DNA of 64,000 nt, taken from assembly GCF_947500975.1 (NCBI RefSeq), contig NZ_CANMUE010000005.1, forward strand, positions 124,001 to 188,000. Reading direction: 5' to 3'. Position numbers and translations under genes: made by a program. The notes below the pieces were generated by a model. The model was not told the DNA's origin, made no database searches, and saw only the letters and a program-made list of their open reading frames with translations. This document shows, piece after piece, positions 36,044-45,188 of the stretch (within the stretch, counting starts at the first letter, position 1; each line of letters begins with the position of its first letter). Source of the stretch: an uncultured Polaribacter sp. Its GTDB lineage: Bacteria > Bacteroidota > Bacteroidia > Flavobacteriales > Flavobacteriaceae.

Positions 36044-38866
36044 CTAAGATAATTCTTTTTTCAAAAACTTTGCGGTATAACTCGTTTTGTGTTTGGCAAT
36101 TTCTTCCGGTGTACCGGTACATAAAATTTTTCCACCATTTTTTCCGCCTTCCATACCAACATCAATAATATAATCGGCTAATTTTATCACATCTAAATTA
36201 TGTTCAATAATTAGTACAGTATTTCCTTTGTTGGCTAGTTTGTTTAAAACATCCATTAATACTCTAATATCTTCAAAATGAAGTCCTGTTGTAGGTTCGT
36301 CTAAAATATAAAAAGTATTTCCTGTATCTCTTTTAGATAATTCTGATGCTAATTTTATTCTCTGTGCTTCACCACCAGACAGCGTTGTAGATTGTTGTCC
36401 AAGAGTAATGTATCCTAAGCCAACATCTTTTATTGTTTTTAATTTTCTATGGATTTTAGGAATCATTTCAAAGAAATCTGTAGCGTCTTCAATAGTCATA
36501 TTTAAGACATCAGAAATTGATTTTCCTTTGTAGCGAATTTCTAAAGTTTCTCTATTAAAACGTTTTCCTTGACAAGTTTCGCACTCAACTTGCACATCTG
36601 GTAAAAAGTTCATTTCAATAATTCTAAGGCCACCACCTTGGCAAGTTTCACAACGTCCGCCTTTTACATTAAAAGAAAATCTACCAGGTTTATAACCACG
36701 TATGGCAGCTTCAGGTGTTTTGGCAAATAAGCTTCTTATTTCATCAAAAGTTTTGGTATATGTTGCTGGGTTTGATCGTGGAGTTCTTCCAATTGGAGAT
36801 TGATCAATATCAATTACTTTATCAATATGTTCTAAACCTTCAATTTTCTTGTAAGGCATTGGTTTTTTTACACCTCTATAAATATGTGCGTTTAAAATTG
36901 GATATAAAGTTTCGTTGATTAAAGTAGATTTTCCACTTCCAGAAACCCCAGTAACACAAATCATTTTTCCTAAAGGGAACTCAACAGAAACGTTTTTTAA
37001 ATTATTTCCAGAAGCGCCTTTTAGTTTGATGAAATTTCCATTTCCTTCTCTTCGTTTTTTAGGAACTTCAATCTTTTTTCTTCCTGTTAAATAATCAGCA
37101 GTTAAAGTTTTATGAGTTTTTAAATCTTCAAAAGTGCCTTTACTTACTACTTGACCTCCATGTTTTCCTGCTCCAGGCCCAATATCTAAAACAAAATCGG
37201 CATTTTTTATCATATCCTCATCATGTTCTACAACTAAAACAGAATTTCCAACATCCCTTAGTTTAAGTAAAGAGTCTATTAGTTTTTCATTATCTCGCTG
37301 ATGTAAACCAATGCTAGGTTCATCTAAAATATATAAAACCCCTACTAATTGAGATCCAATTTGAGTTGCTAAACGAATTCTTTGTGCTTCTCCTCCAGAA
37401 AGTGATTTTGAGGTTCTGTCTAAAGTTAAATAATCTAAACCAACATCTAATAAAAATTGAATTCTGGTTCTAATTTCTTTTAGGATTTCAGCAGCAATAA
37501 TTAACTGTTTTTTTGATAATTGTTTTTCAATATTCTCAAACCAGTTCGCTAATTCAACGGCATCCATTTTTACTAAATCGCTAATATTTTTATCAGCAAT
37601 TTTAAAATGTAAAGCTTCTTTTTTAAGTCGATTTCCTTGGCAAGTTGAACAAGAAACTTCATCCATAAAATTTTTAGCCCATCTTTTTATAGAGGTGCTT
37701 TCTGCACTTTTATATTGATTTTCGATAAAAGAAATAATACCTTCAAAATCAATTTTGTAATTTCTGGTAACGCCAACAGTTTTAGACGCTATTTCAAAAG
37801 ACTCATTTCCTCCATTTAAAATAATTTCTAAAGCTTCTTTTGGAATATCTTTGATTGCATCAGTTAATTTAAATTTGTAACGTTCTGCTATGTTTTGAAT
37901 TTGTTTAAAAATCCAACTATTTTTTTGTTCTCCTAAAGGAATAATTCCACCATTTTTTATAGAAACGGAATTGTCTGTAATTACTTTGTCTAAGTTAATT
38001 TCATTGGTAATACCTAACCCATTACAATTATTACAAGCACCTTTTGGAGAGTTAAATGAAAATGTATTTGGCTCAGGATTTGGGTAAGCAATCCCAGTTG
38101 TTGGGCACATTAACTCACGGCTAAAATATCTAGGATTATTATCATCAATATCAATAATCATCATAATATTATTACCAGAATATAAAGCTGTTTTTATGGT
38201 TTCTTCAAGTCGTTTTTCAGATGATTTATTTATTAATAATCTATCAATAACAACTTCAATATCATGCGTTTTATATCTATCTAAACGCATGCCTTTTTCT
38301 ATTTCTCTAATTTCTCCATCAACTCTAACTTTTACAAAGCCTTGTTTTGAAATTTGTTCAAAAAGCTCACGATAATGTCCTTTTCTAGATTTGATTAATG
38401 GTGCAAGAATAGCTACTTTTTTATTTGCAAAATCAGTAAGAATTAGCTCTTTAATTTGTTGATCGGAATAGCTAACCATTTGCTCATTAGTGTTGTAAGA
38501 ATAAGCATCTGCTGCTCTTGAAAACAATAATCGTAGAAAATCGTAAATTTCTGTAATTGTACCTACGGTAGAACGTGGACTTTTATTAGTTGTTTTTTGT
38601 TCGATAGAAATTACGGGAGAAAGTCCATCAATTTTATCAACATCAGGTCTTTCTAATCCACCTAAAAATTGACGAGCGTAAGCAGAAAATGTTTCAATAT
38701 AACGTCTTTGTCCTTCGGCATAAATGGTGTCAAAGGCTAAAGAAGACTTTCCACTACCACTTAAACCTGTAATTACTACTAGTTTTTCACGTGGAATTTT
38801 TACATCGATATTTTTAAGATTGTGTGCTCTTGCTCCGTAAACTTCTATGTATTCTTGGTCTTTCAA
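36044..38866 (-). CDS. uvrA: UvrABC excinuclease subunit A
   Basis: This 940-residue protein has both ABC cassettes: Walker [10 protein letters not shown] at 34-42 and GVSGSGKST in the second half, with signature [12 protein letters not shown] and [12 protein letters not shown], and CxxC zinc modules including CETCQGGG and CETCQGKRF. It recognises DNA lesions and loads UvrB in nucleotide excision repair. Length is normal. A -7 type box lies 24 bases upstream of the start. The next gene downstream is the LOG protein; no uvrB or uvrC is nearby. Confidence 0.98.
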   Translation of the reverse strand: MKDQEYIEVYGARAHNLKNIDVKIPREKLVVITGLSGSGKSSLAFDTIYAEGQRRYIETFSAYARQFLGGLERPDVDKIDGLSPVISIEQKTTNKSPRSTVGTITEIYDFLRLLFSRAADAYSYNTNEQMVSYSDQQIKELILTDFANKKVAILAPLIKSRKGHYRELFEQISKQGFVKVRVDGEIREIEKGMRLDRYKTHDIEVVIDRLLINKSSEKRLEETIKTALYSGNNIMMIIDIDDNNPRYFSRELMCPTTGIAYPNPEPNTFSFNSPKGACNNCNGLGITNEINLDKVITDNSVSIKNGGIIPLGEQKNSWIFKQIQNIAERYKFKLTDAIKDIPKEALEIILNGGNESFEIASKTVGVTRNYKIDFEGIISFIENQYKSAESTSIKRWAKNFMDEVSCSTCQGNRLKKEALHFKIADKNISDLVKMDAVELANWFENIEKQLSKKQLIIAAEILKEIRTRIQFLLDVGLDYLTLDRTSKSLSGGEAQRIRLATQIGSQLVGVLYILDEPSIGLHQRDNEKLIDSLLKLRDVGNSVLVVEHDEDMIKNADFVLDIGPGAGKHGGQVVSKGTFEDLKTHKTLTADYLTGRKKIEVPKKRREGNGNFIKLKGASGNNLKNVSVEFPLGKMICVTGVSGSGKSTLINETLYPILNAHIYRGVKKPMPYKKIEGLEHIDKVIDIDQSPIGRTPRSNPATYTKTFDEIRSLFAKTPEAAIRGYKPGRFSFNVKGGRCETCQGGGLRIIEMNFLPDVQVECETCQGKRFNRETLEIRYKGKSISDVLNMTIEDATDFFEMIPKIHRKLKTIKDVGLGYITLGQQSTTLSGGEAQRIKLASELSKRDTGNTFYILDEPTTGLHFEDIRVLMDVLNKLANKGNTVLIIEHNLDVIKLADYIIDVGMEGGKNGGKILCTGTPEEIAKHKTSYTAKFLKKELS

Positions 38867-38889
38867 AAAAGGTGTTTTTAGGAAAAAAG

Positions 38890-38897
38890 CAAAGTTA
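38890..38897 (-). promoter_or_regulatory. -7 box (TAACTTTG) of uvrA
   Basis: The minus strand reads TAACTTTGC, matching TAnnTTTG, 24-31 bases upstream of uvrA. The gap is shared with the divergent PspC-like gene. No clear -33 TTG was found. Confidence 0.4.
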
Positions 38898-38926
38898 ACG
38901 ATTCAAAATCATTTTTGATTGAAAAT

Positions 38927-38958
38927 TTGATAACAAATCCGTCAATTATGCTATCTTG
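38927..38958 (+). promoter_or_regulatory. Possible promoter of the PspC-like gene
   Basis: TTG (38927-38929) and TATCTTG (38952-38958) are separated by 22 bases, close to the Bacteroidota pattern TTG-N17-23-TAnnTTTG with one T missing from the second box. It ends 18 bases before the ATG at 38977. Confidence 0.4.
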
Positions 38959-38976
38959 CATTTAAAAGAAAATCTA

Positions 38977-39204
38977 ATGAAAATTATTAACTCTGTTAGG
39001 CATTTTTTTGAAAGACATGGTTTTGCGGTATCATCAAGATTTGCAGATAAATTAGGAATGCGTGCCACAAATGTACGTTTGTTTTTTATTTATATTTCTT
39101 TTGTAACTGCAGGTTTGTCTTTTGCTTTATATTTAACATTAGCTTTTTTGTTACGTTTAAAAGATATGATTTATACCAAAAGAAGTTCAGTTTTTGATTT
39201 GTAA
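38977..39204 (+). CDS. PspC-domain small membrane protein
   Basis: I chose the ATG at 38977 (MKIINSVRHFFERHGFAVSSR); the in-frame TTG at 38956 falls in the likely promoter. The 75-residue product has a short amphipathic N-terminal helix, RFADKLGMRATNVRLFFIYISF, and a membrane helix, the pattern of PspC (phage shock protein C) domains. It is followed after 3 bases by the potassium channel gene and is likely cotranscribed. The role in envelope stress is inferred from the family. Confidence 0.75.
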   Translation: MKIINSVRHFFERHGFAVSSRFADKLGMRATNVRLFFIYISFVTAGLSFALYLTLAFLLRLKDMIYTKRSSVFDL

Positions 39205-39207
39205 TGT

Positions 39208-40206
39208 ATGAATATTTTAAGCTCAAAAATTAACAAAATATTGTTTCTTGTAATTTCAATTATTGCAATTGGAACGTTGGGATACATGTTTTTGTCTGGT
39301 TATAATTTTGTAGATGCTTTATATATGACCATAATTACAGTTACAACTGTAGGTTTTGGAGAACTTCAGCCTTTTTCGTCAGAAGAAAAGATATTTACAA
39401 TTTTTTTAATTTTAACGAGTATAACCATTTTTGGTTATGCGGTTTCAGCATTTTCGGAATATTTGGTTAGCGGAAAATTATTTGATCATTTTAAACATAG
39501 AAAAGTGGAAAAACAAATAGGAAGATTAGAAGAACATACTATTGTATGTGGTTATGGTAGAAATGGTAAGCAAGCAATTTTGAAATTACAAAACTATGAT
39601 AAAGATTTTGTGGTTATTGAAAAAAGTAAAAATTTAATAGAAAGTTTAGATGAACAAGAGGTTTTAAATGTAGAAGGTGATGCAACAACAGATGAAATTT
39701 TACTAAAAGCTGGAATTTTAAAAGCAAAAAGTTTAATTACAGCTTTGCCATCAGATGCAGATAATTTATTTGTGGTTTTAAGTGCCCGACAACTAAATAA
39801 AAATTGTACAATAATAAGTAGAGCATCTAAAGAAAGTTCTTATAATAAATTAAAAATTGCTGGCGCAGATAATGTGATTATGCCAGATAAATTAGGGGGC
39901 AATCACATGGCATCTTTAGTGGTTACACCAGATGTAATTGAGTTTGTAGATAGATTAACTATTGAGGGTGAAACAACTGCCAACTTAGAGGAAATTGATG
40001 TAAATGAGTTGCCTAAAAAATACATGAATAAAACTATTTTAGATTTAGATTTGCGTAAAAAAACAGGTTGTACCGTTATTGGTTTTAGAAATCCAGATAA
40101 AGATTATATTATAAATCCAGAAGCATCAACAAAATTGGTAGAAGACGCCCATTTAATTGTTTTAGGGAGGCCAGAGCAGATTAATAAATTAAGAGAATTA
40201 TTTTAA
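39208..40206 (+). CDS. Two-TM potassium channel with RCK (TrkA-N/TrkA-C) domain
   Basis: This 332-residue protein has one inner-membrane helix, a pore loop with selectivity filter TVGFGE at 47-52 (TVGYG variant with Phe), a second helix, and an RCK domain starting with VCGYGRNGKQA (nucleotide-binding GYGRNG at 115-120). The TrkA-C part ends the protein. It is a ligand-gated K+ channel of the MthK type, probably gated by nucleotides or cations. Its stop TAA shares one base with the ATG of the next gene. Confidence 0.9.
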   Translation: MNILSSKINKILFLVISIIAIGTLGYMFLSGYNFVDALYMTIITVTTVGFGELQPFSSEEKIFTIFLILTSITIFGYAVSAFSEYLVSGKLFDHFKHRKVEKQIGRLEEHTIVCGYGRNGKQAILKLQNYDKDFVVIEKSKNLIESLDEQEVLNVEGDATTDEILLKAGILKAKSLITALPSDADNLFVVLSARQLNKNCTIISRASKESSYNKLKIAGADNVIMPDKLGGNHMASLVVTPDVIEFVDRLTIEGETTANLEEIDVNELPKKYMNKTILDLDLRKKTGCTVIGFRNPDKDYIINPEASTKLVEDAHLIVLGRPEQINKLRELF

Positions 40207-41117
40207 TGAAAAAAGTTATTATTACAGGTAGTAATGGTCTACTTGGTCAATCTTTGGTTAATTTATTGTTGCAAGAAAAAGAAAAATATCAGGTTTTTGG
40301 TTTTTCTAGAGGAAAAAATAGAAGTGGTAGAGGTGATTATAAATATGTTTCTATTGATATTACAGATGAGAGAAACTTAAAATCATCAATAAAAGATATT
40401 AATCCAGATTTTATTATTAATACAGCAGCAATGACACAAGTTGATGATTGTGAAGATAATAGGGGAGCTTGTGATTTGTTAAATATTGATGTTGTAAAAT
40501 GGTTGTCTGAAACTTCTAAAGAATTAGACGCTCATTTAATCCATATTTCTACAGATTTTATTTTTGATGGAATAAAAGGAAACTACAAAGAAACAGATGC
40601 AGCAAACCCTTTAAGTTATTATGGCGAATCAAAATTAAAATCTGAAAAAGTCTTAGTGAATTCTGATATTAATTATACTATTTTAAGAACCATTTTGGTC
40701 TACGGTAAAGTGTTTGATATGAGTAGGAATAACATTGTACTTTGGGTAAAAGAAATGTTAGAAAAAGGAAAAGAAATTACTATTGTTGATGATCAATACA
40801 GAGCACCAACGTATGTTGAAGATTTAGCTTTGGCGTGCAAAATTTCTATGGATAAAAATGCAACTGGGATTTTTAATATATCATCAAATCAATTGTTAAG
40901 TATTTTTGAAATAGCTCAGCAAATCGCAGAAACTTTTTGTCTAGATAAAAGCTTAATTAAACCAATTTCTACATCAACATTGAATCAAACTGCGCCAAGA
41001 CCAGCAAAAACGGGTTTTGATTTATCAAAAACGAATCATGTATTGAATTTTTATCCAAAATCATTTAAAGAAAATTTGCAAAGATTTAAAGAAGTTATAA
41101 TGAAAAATCACTTTTAA
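40206..41117 (+). CDS. SDR family sugar nucleotide reductase (RmlD-like)
   Basis: This 303-residue protein has the NAD(P) loop GSNGLLG at 8-14, an NTAAMTQVDDCE segment and the YYGESKLKSE motif holding the Tyr-x3-Lys catalytic pair. These match dTDP-4-dehydrorhamnose reductase (RmlD) and relatives. No rmlA, B or C is nearby, so a rhamnose role is not proven; in flavobacteria this gene often stands alone. It overlaps the K+ channel gene by one base. Confidence 0.82.
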   Translation: MKKVIITGSNGLLGQSLVNLLLQEKEKYQVFGFSRGKNRSGRGDYKYVSIDITDERNLKSSIKDINPDFIINTAAMTQVDDCEDNRGACDLLNIDVVKWLSETSKELDAHLIHISTDFIFDGIKGNYKETDAANPLSYYGESKLKSEKVLVNSDINYTILRTILVYGKVFDMSRNNIVLWVKEMLEKGKEITIVDDQYRAPTYVEDLALACKISMDKNATGIFNISSNQLLSIFEIAQQIAETFCLDKSLIKPISTSTLNQTAPRPAKTGFDLSKTNHVLNFYPKSFKENLQRFKEVIMKNHF

Positions 41118-41192
41118 CGCTTAAAAGTTGTCAAAACTTCATTTTTTTATCATATTGCGCACTACTAATTCAAAAACTAACAATAATATATT

Positions 41193-42797
41193 ATGAAGAA
41201 AAAACTTCTTACATTGCTTTTACTAGCAATATCATCGCTAACATTTGCTCAAGAAAAAGGGATAGACCAAAAAATTGATGAGGCATTTAAACCTTTTTCA
41301 GATGCTGTTTCAGATATAGTATTTTTTCCAGTTTTAGGAGTGCCAATAGTATTGGTTCTATTAGTGGGAAGTGCATTATTTTTTACTATTTATTTTGGTT
41401 TTGTTAATATTAGAAGATTTCCTACTGCAATTAATGTTGTTAGAGGGAAATATGATGAATTAGATGAAGGGCATTCTGAAGTGAATTCAGATTTGGCTAT
41501 TGATGGAGATATTGTAGATACAATTAGAGATGAAAGTAAAGAAGGAGAGGTAACTCACTTTCAAGCTTTGGCTACTGCGGTTTCAGGTACAGTTGGTAAT
41601 GGTAACATTGCGGGTGTAGCTTTGGCAATTGCTTTAGGTGGTCCAGGAGCAACTTTTTGGATGATTATTTGTGGGTTATTAGGTATGTCTTCAAAATTTG
41701 TAGAATGTACATTAGGTGTTCAATATAGAGATGTTGGAGAGGATGGTACTATTTATGGAGGGCCAATGTATTATATTAGTAAAGGTTTAAAAGAAAGAGG
41801 ATTTAAAACTTTAGGAAAAATTGCGGCAATATTTTTTGCGATTTTTTGTATTGGTGGTTCTTTTGGTGGTGGTAATGCTGCACAATCTAACCAAGCTACA
41901 ATAGTATTAAAAGATTTAATGAACTTAGAAAATTCTGGTGCAGGATTTTGGATTGGAGTGGTACTAGCTATCTTAGTAGGTATTATTATCATCGGAGGTA
42001 TTAAAAGAATTGCACAAGTAACTGAAAAAGTTGTGCCATTAATGGCTGTAATGTATTTAGTAGCTTGTTTATATATTATTTTAAGTAACTTTTCATTAAT
42101 AGATGATGCAATTTCTTTAATATTAGCAGAAGCTTTTAATCCAACAGCAATTGGTGTTGGTAGTGTTATTGGAGTGTTGTTAGTAGGATTTAAAAGAGCA
42201 GCTTTTTCAAATGAGGCAGGAGCAGGTTCTGCATCAATTGCACATTCAGCTGTAAAAACAAAATATTCTGCTTCTGAAGGTTTAGTAGCTTTATTAGAAC
42301 CTTTTATTGATACTGTTGTGATTTGTACAATGACAGCTTTAGTGATTATTATTTTTAATTTTGGTGGAGCTTTTCAATATGGAGGTGAAGGTTCTGTGTT
42401 AATTGATGGTGTTTCTTATGAAGGAGCAGGAATTACATCAATGGCATTTGCTCAGTATATTCCTTATTCAGATGTTTTCTTAACAATAGCCGTTGTGTTA
42501 TTTGCAGTTTCAACAATGATTTCTTGGTCTTATTATGGGTTGCAATCTTGGAAATTCTTATTTGGTAGAGGTAAAGCTGCAGATTTAACATATAAGTTTT
42601 TATTTTTAACATTTGTAATTATTGGAGCTTCTGCAAGTATGAATTCTATTTGGGCTTTCTCAGATGCAATGATTTTTGCTATGGTGTTTCCAAACATGAT
42701 TGGTTTATTCTTTTTATTCCCAGTTGTTAAAAAACAATTAAAGAGGTATATGGATGCCATTAAAGAATTAAAAGCTTCAAAAGAAGCAAAAGCATAA
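41193..42797 (+). CDS. AGCS family alanine/glycine:cation symporter
   Basis: This 534-residue protein has about eleven membrane helices with AGCS landmarks ALATAVSGTVGNGNIAGVALAI, GGPGATFWMIICGLLGM and FSNEAGAGSASIAHSA. It differs from classical members by a cleavable-looking signal peptide (LLTLLLLAISSLTFAQ) and an acidic insertion at about residues 85-110 between early helices. The family imports alanine or glycine with Na+ or H+. Membrane location is certain; the substrate is inferred. Confidence 0.93.
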   Translation: MKKKLLTLLLLAISSLTFAQEKGIDQKIDEAFKPFSDAVSDIVFFPVLGVPIVLVLLVGSALFFTIYFGFVNIRRFPTAINVVRGKYDELDEGHSEVNSDLAIDGDIVDTIRDESKEGEVTHFQALATAVSGTVGNGNIAGVALAIALGGPGATFWMIICGLLGMSSKFVECTLGVQYRDVGEDGTIYGGPMYYISKGLKERGFKTLGKIAAIFFAIFCIGGSFGGGNAAQSNQATIVLKDLMNLENSGAGFWIGVVLAILVGIIIIGGIKRIAQVTEKVVPLMAVMYLVACLYIILSNFSLIDDAISLILAEAFNPTAIGVGSVIGVLLVGFKRAAFSNEAGAGSASIAHSAVKTKYSASEGLVALLEPFIDTVVICTMTALVIIIFNFGGAFQYGGEGSVLIDGVSYEGAGITSMAFAQYIPYSDVFLTIAVVLFAVSTMISWSYYGLQSWKFLFGRGKAADLTYKFLFLTFVIIGASASMNSIWAFSDAMIFAMVFPNMIGLFFLFPVVKKQLKRYMDAIKELKASKEAKA

Positions 42798-42808
42798 AGC
42801 TTATTTTT

Positions 42809-43717
42809 ATGAACATATTTAAATCCCATTTCTGGTATAACAAAAACCAACGAAATGGGATTTTTTTGTTGGTAACGTTAATTATTGTTCTTCAAGTTTT
42901 TATTTTTGTTGATGGTTTTTCTTCAAATGAAATTGTAGATGTAAATAAATCAGAACTTATTGCTTTTCAAAAGCAAATAGATAGCTTAAAAATTGTTGAA
43001 ATTGAAAATAGAAAACCAAAGATTTATCCTTTTAATCCAAATTATATAACAGATTATAAAGGGGAACAATTAGGAATGTCTATACTGGAAATTGATAGAT
43101 TATTAGCTTTTAGAAAAACCAATAAATTTATCAATTCTAAAAAAGAATTTCAACAAGTAACAAAAATTTCAGATTCTTTATTAAATAAAATCTCTCCTTT
43201 TTTTAAATTTCCAGATTGGGTTTCTAAAAGAAATCAGGAGTTTGTGAAACAAAAATCAAGGTTGTCATTGCGAGGAACGAAGCAATCTGCTAGTGAAAGT
43301 TTAAAATACAAATTATCAACTACAGATATTAACAAAGCAACTGTAAAAGATTTGCAATCTATTAACGGAGTTGGAGATAAATTATCGGAAAGAATTATAA
43401 AGTACAGAAAGAGATTGCAAGGTTTTTCTTTAGTGAATCAATTGTATGAAGTTTGGGGTTTAGAAAAAGATGTAGCAAGTAAGGTTTTGTCTACGTTTAA
43501 AATAGTTGAAAAACCTCTAATTAAAAAGGTAAATATAAACACGGTAACATTTAAAGAGCTTCTTAAAAACCCTTATATAGATTATGATTTGTGTAAGAAA
43601 ATTTTTAATTATAGAGATGCGGTAGCTGAACTTGAAAATATTTCAGAATTAAAAAATATCAAGGATTTTCCTATGGAAAAGTATAACAGAATAGTGTTAT
43701 ATTTGTTAGCTAAATAA
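42809..43717 (+). CDS. Helix-hairpin-helix protein (ComEA-like) carrying an in-frame REP-type repeat
   Basis: This 302-residue protein has one N-terminal membrane helix (GIFLLVTLIIVLQVFIF) and several helix-hairpin-helix units: one near residues 85-130, one at TDINKATVKDLQSINGVGDKLSERIIKYRK (two GxG-type turns), and another at KVNINTVTFKELLKNPYIDY. This resembles ComEA-type DNA-binding proteins for DNA uptake, although it lacks neighbouring com genes. Residues 152-160 (LSLRGTKQS) are translated from a dispersed DNA repeat (43263-43290) sitting in the linker before the second unit. Anchored DNA binding is inferred. Confidence 0.82.
   Translation: MNIFKSHFWYNKNQRNGIFLLVTLIIVLQVFIFVDGFSSNEIVDVNKSELIAFQKQIDSLKIVEIENRKPKIYPFNPNYITDYKGEQLGMSILEIDRLLAFRKTNKFINSKKEFQQVTKISDSLLNKISPFFKFPDWVSKRNQEFVKQKSRLSLRGTKQSASESLKYKLSTTDINKATVKDLQSINGVGDKLSERIIKYRKRLQGFSLVNQLYEVWGLEKDVASKVLSTFKIVEKPLIKKVNINTVTFKELLKNPYIDYDLCKKIFNYRDAVAELENISELKNIKDFPMEKYNRIVLYLLAK
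43263..43290 (+). repeat. REP-like repeat GTCATTGCGAGGAACGAAGC... inside a coding gene
   Basis: The sequence from 43263 reads GTCATTGCGAGGAACGAAGC then AATCTGC, a repeat I recognise as widely dispersed in Bacteroidota and other bacteria, normally between genes and as inverted pairs. Only one arm is present here, in frame, giving residues LSLRGTKQSA in the linker of the helix-hairpin-helix protein. Confidence 0.78.
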
Positions 43718-43744
43718 ACAAACAACAAACACATTTATTGGCTT

Positions 43745-44911
43745 ATGAACAGTATGTATTTTACTGAAGAACATGAAGCATTTCGTCAAAGCTTTAAAGA
43801 TTTTTTACAAAAAGAAGTGGTTCCTCATATAGAAAAATGGGAGAAAACTGGAAATATAGAACGTTTCATTTGGAAAAAATTTGGTGAAATGGGTTACTTT
43901 GGATTGTCAACTCCTGAGGAATATGGAGGAATGAATCTAGATCTTTTCTATACAGTAATCTTTTTAGAAGAATTACAGAAAATAAATTCAGGTGGATTTG
44001 CAGCGGCAATGTGGGCGCATGAATATTTAGCTATGACACATCTTAATAAAGAAGGTGATGATTTTATCAAGCAAAAATATTTAGTGCCAAGTGTAGAAGG
44101 AGATATGATTGGTTGTTTATGTATCACAGAGCCTTTTGGGGGAAGCGATGTTGCAGGTATGCGATCTACTGCAATAAAACAAGGAGATAAGTATATTTTA
44201 AATGGTTCAAAAACATTTATTACAAACGGGGTGTATTCCGACTATTTAATAGTTGCTGCAAAAACAGATCCTTCCGATAAGTATAAAGGAATTAGCATTT
44301 TTGTGGTTGATAGAAATGCAAAAGGGGTTTCTGCAACTAAATTAGATAAATTAGGTTGGCGTGCTTCTGATACCGGAGAAATTGCTTTTGACAATGTAGA
44401 GGTTCCAACTTCTAATTTAATGGGAGAAGAAGGAAAAGGCTTCCCTTACATTATGCAGCATTTTGCTTTAGAGCGATTAATTATGGGAATAAATGCTCAT
44501 GCAAGAGCAGAATATGCAGTAGATTATGCTATAAATTATATGGAAGAGCGAGTTGCTTTTGGTAAATCTTTAGATCGTTTTCAGGCGTTAAGGCATAAGA
44601 TTGCTGAAATGGCAAGTAGGGTTGATATGTGTAGAGAATATAATTACTCAATAACCAAGCGTTTAAACGATGGTCATTATGTGGTAAAAGAGGCAAGTAT
44701 GTCTAAATTATTATCAACAAAAATGGCAGATGAAGTAATTTATGATGCTTTACAAATGTTAGGAGGTTATGGTTATATGGAAGATTATCCGATGGCACGT
44801 TTATTAAGAGATAGTAGATTAGGGCCAATTGGAGGAGGAACATCTGAAATTTTAAAAGAAATTATTGCAAAAATGATAATTGACGGTAAAGAATATAAGC
44901 CCGCAACTTAG
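43745..44911 (+). CDS. Acyl-CoA dehydrogenase (isovaleryl/long-chain type active site)
   Basis: This 388-residue flavoenzyme has CLCITEPFGGSDVAGM (FAD/substrate loop) and the C-terminal GYGYMEDYPMARLLRDSR with GGGTSEI. At the position of the catalytic Glu of medium-chain enzymes (I-Y-E-G-T) it has Gly364. Instead Glu243 in FALERLIMG occupies the helix-G position used as base by isovaleryl-CoA and long-chain dehydrogenases. It removes alpha and beta hydrogens from acyl-CoA in fatty acid or branched-chain breakdown. Met4 could be an alternative start. Confidence 0.92.
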   Translation: MNSMYFTEEHEAFRQSFKDFLQKEVVPHIEKWEKTGNIERFIWKKFGEMGYFGLSTPEEYGGMNLDLFYTVIFLEELQKINSGGFAAAMWAHEYLAMTHLNKEGDDFIKQKYLVPSVEGDMIGCLCITEPFGGSDVAGMRSTAIKQGDKYILNGSKTFITNGVYSDYLIVAAKTDPSDKYKGISIFVVDRNAKGVSATKLDKLGWRASDTGEIAFDNVEVPTSNLMGEEGKGFPYIMQHFALERLIMGINAHARAEYAVDYAINYMEERVAFGKSLDRFQALRHKIAEMASRVDMCREYNYSITKRLNDGHYVVKEASMSKLLSTKMADEVIYDALQMLGGYGYMEDYPMARLLRDSRLGPIGGGTSEILKEIIAKMIIDGKEYKPAT

Positions 44912-44961
44912 TAAGAACGTTTTAAAGTGTTTAATTCTAAGTTATTTTAAAACTGTTTTTA

Positions 44962-45046
44962 CTTGGGCGTTTCCTAAAAAGGTCGGGCTTTTCACTATAT
45001 CTTTTTTGTGAAAAACAAAAAAGGATGTCGTTTCAATCTCTAACGC
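44962..45046 (+). repeat. Dispersed intergenic hairpin repeat, copy B (long form)
   Basis: This copy runs from TTGGGCGTTTCC through GGTCGGGCTT and CACTATATC to a hairpin CTTTTTTGT (45001-45009), GAAAA loop, ACAAAAAAG (45015-45023), then AGGATGTCGTTTCAATC and TCTAACGC. It fills the gap after the acyl-CoA dehydrogenase and matches copy A at 5142-5187 with the same orientation. The T/A-rich stem may act as a terminator. Confidence 0.8.
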
Positions 45047-45082
45047 AAAATTGTAACTTCAAAAAATAATTTTAATTACTAA

Positions 45083-45112
45083 TTGTCAATTCATAATTTG
45101 TAATTACATTTG
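45083..45112 (+). promoter_or_regulatory. rpsU promoter
   Basis: TTG at 45083-45085 and TACATTTG at 45105-45112 are separated by 19 bases, a full match to the Bacteroidota TTG-N17-23-TAnnTTTG promoter. The first box lies within an AATTAC...GTAATT imperfect inverted repeat. It implies an rpsU leader of roughly 70 bases. Confidence 0.7.
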
Positions 45113-45172
45113 CAGTCCAAAAAATAAACCAAATAGTTTTTAATAACTATTCAAAATATAAAGATACTATGA

Positions 45173-45181
45173 AGGGAGGTG
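45173..45181 (+). promoter_or_regulatory. Strong Shine-Dalgarno sequence of rpsU
   Basis: AGGGAGGTG sits 7 bases before the rpsU ATG. It is conspicuous because other starts in this window lack such a site. In Flavobacterium johnsoniae the anti-Shine-Dalgarno is covered by bS21, bS18 and bS6, and rpsU is a known exception with a strong site used for autoregulation; I infer the same here. Confidence 0.85.
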
Positions 45182-45188
45182 CAAACTT

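Noticed and set aside
38956..38976. TTG start for the PspC-like gene
   Set aside because: The TTG is part of a promoter-like TATCTTG box; ATG 38977 fits the family.
44912..44960. GTTTTAAA...TTTAAAAC hairpin as terminator of the acyl-CoA dehydrogenase gene
   Set aside because: All A/T stem with a 21-base loop; too weak to call, and the adjacent repeat hairpin is a better candidate.
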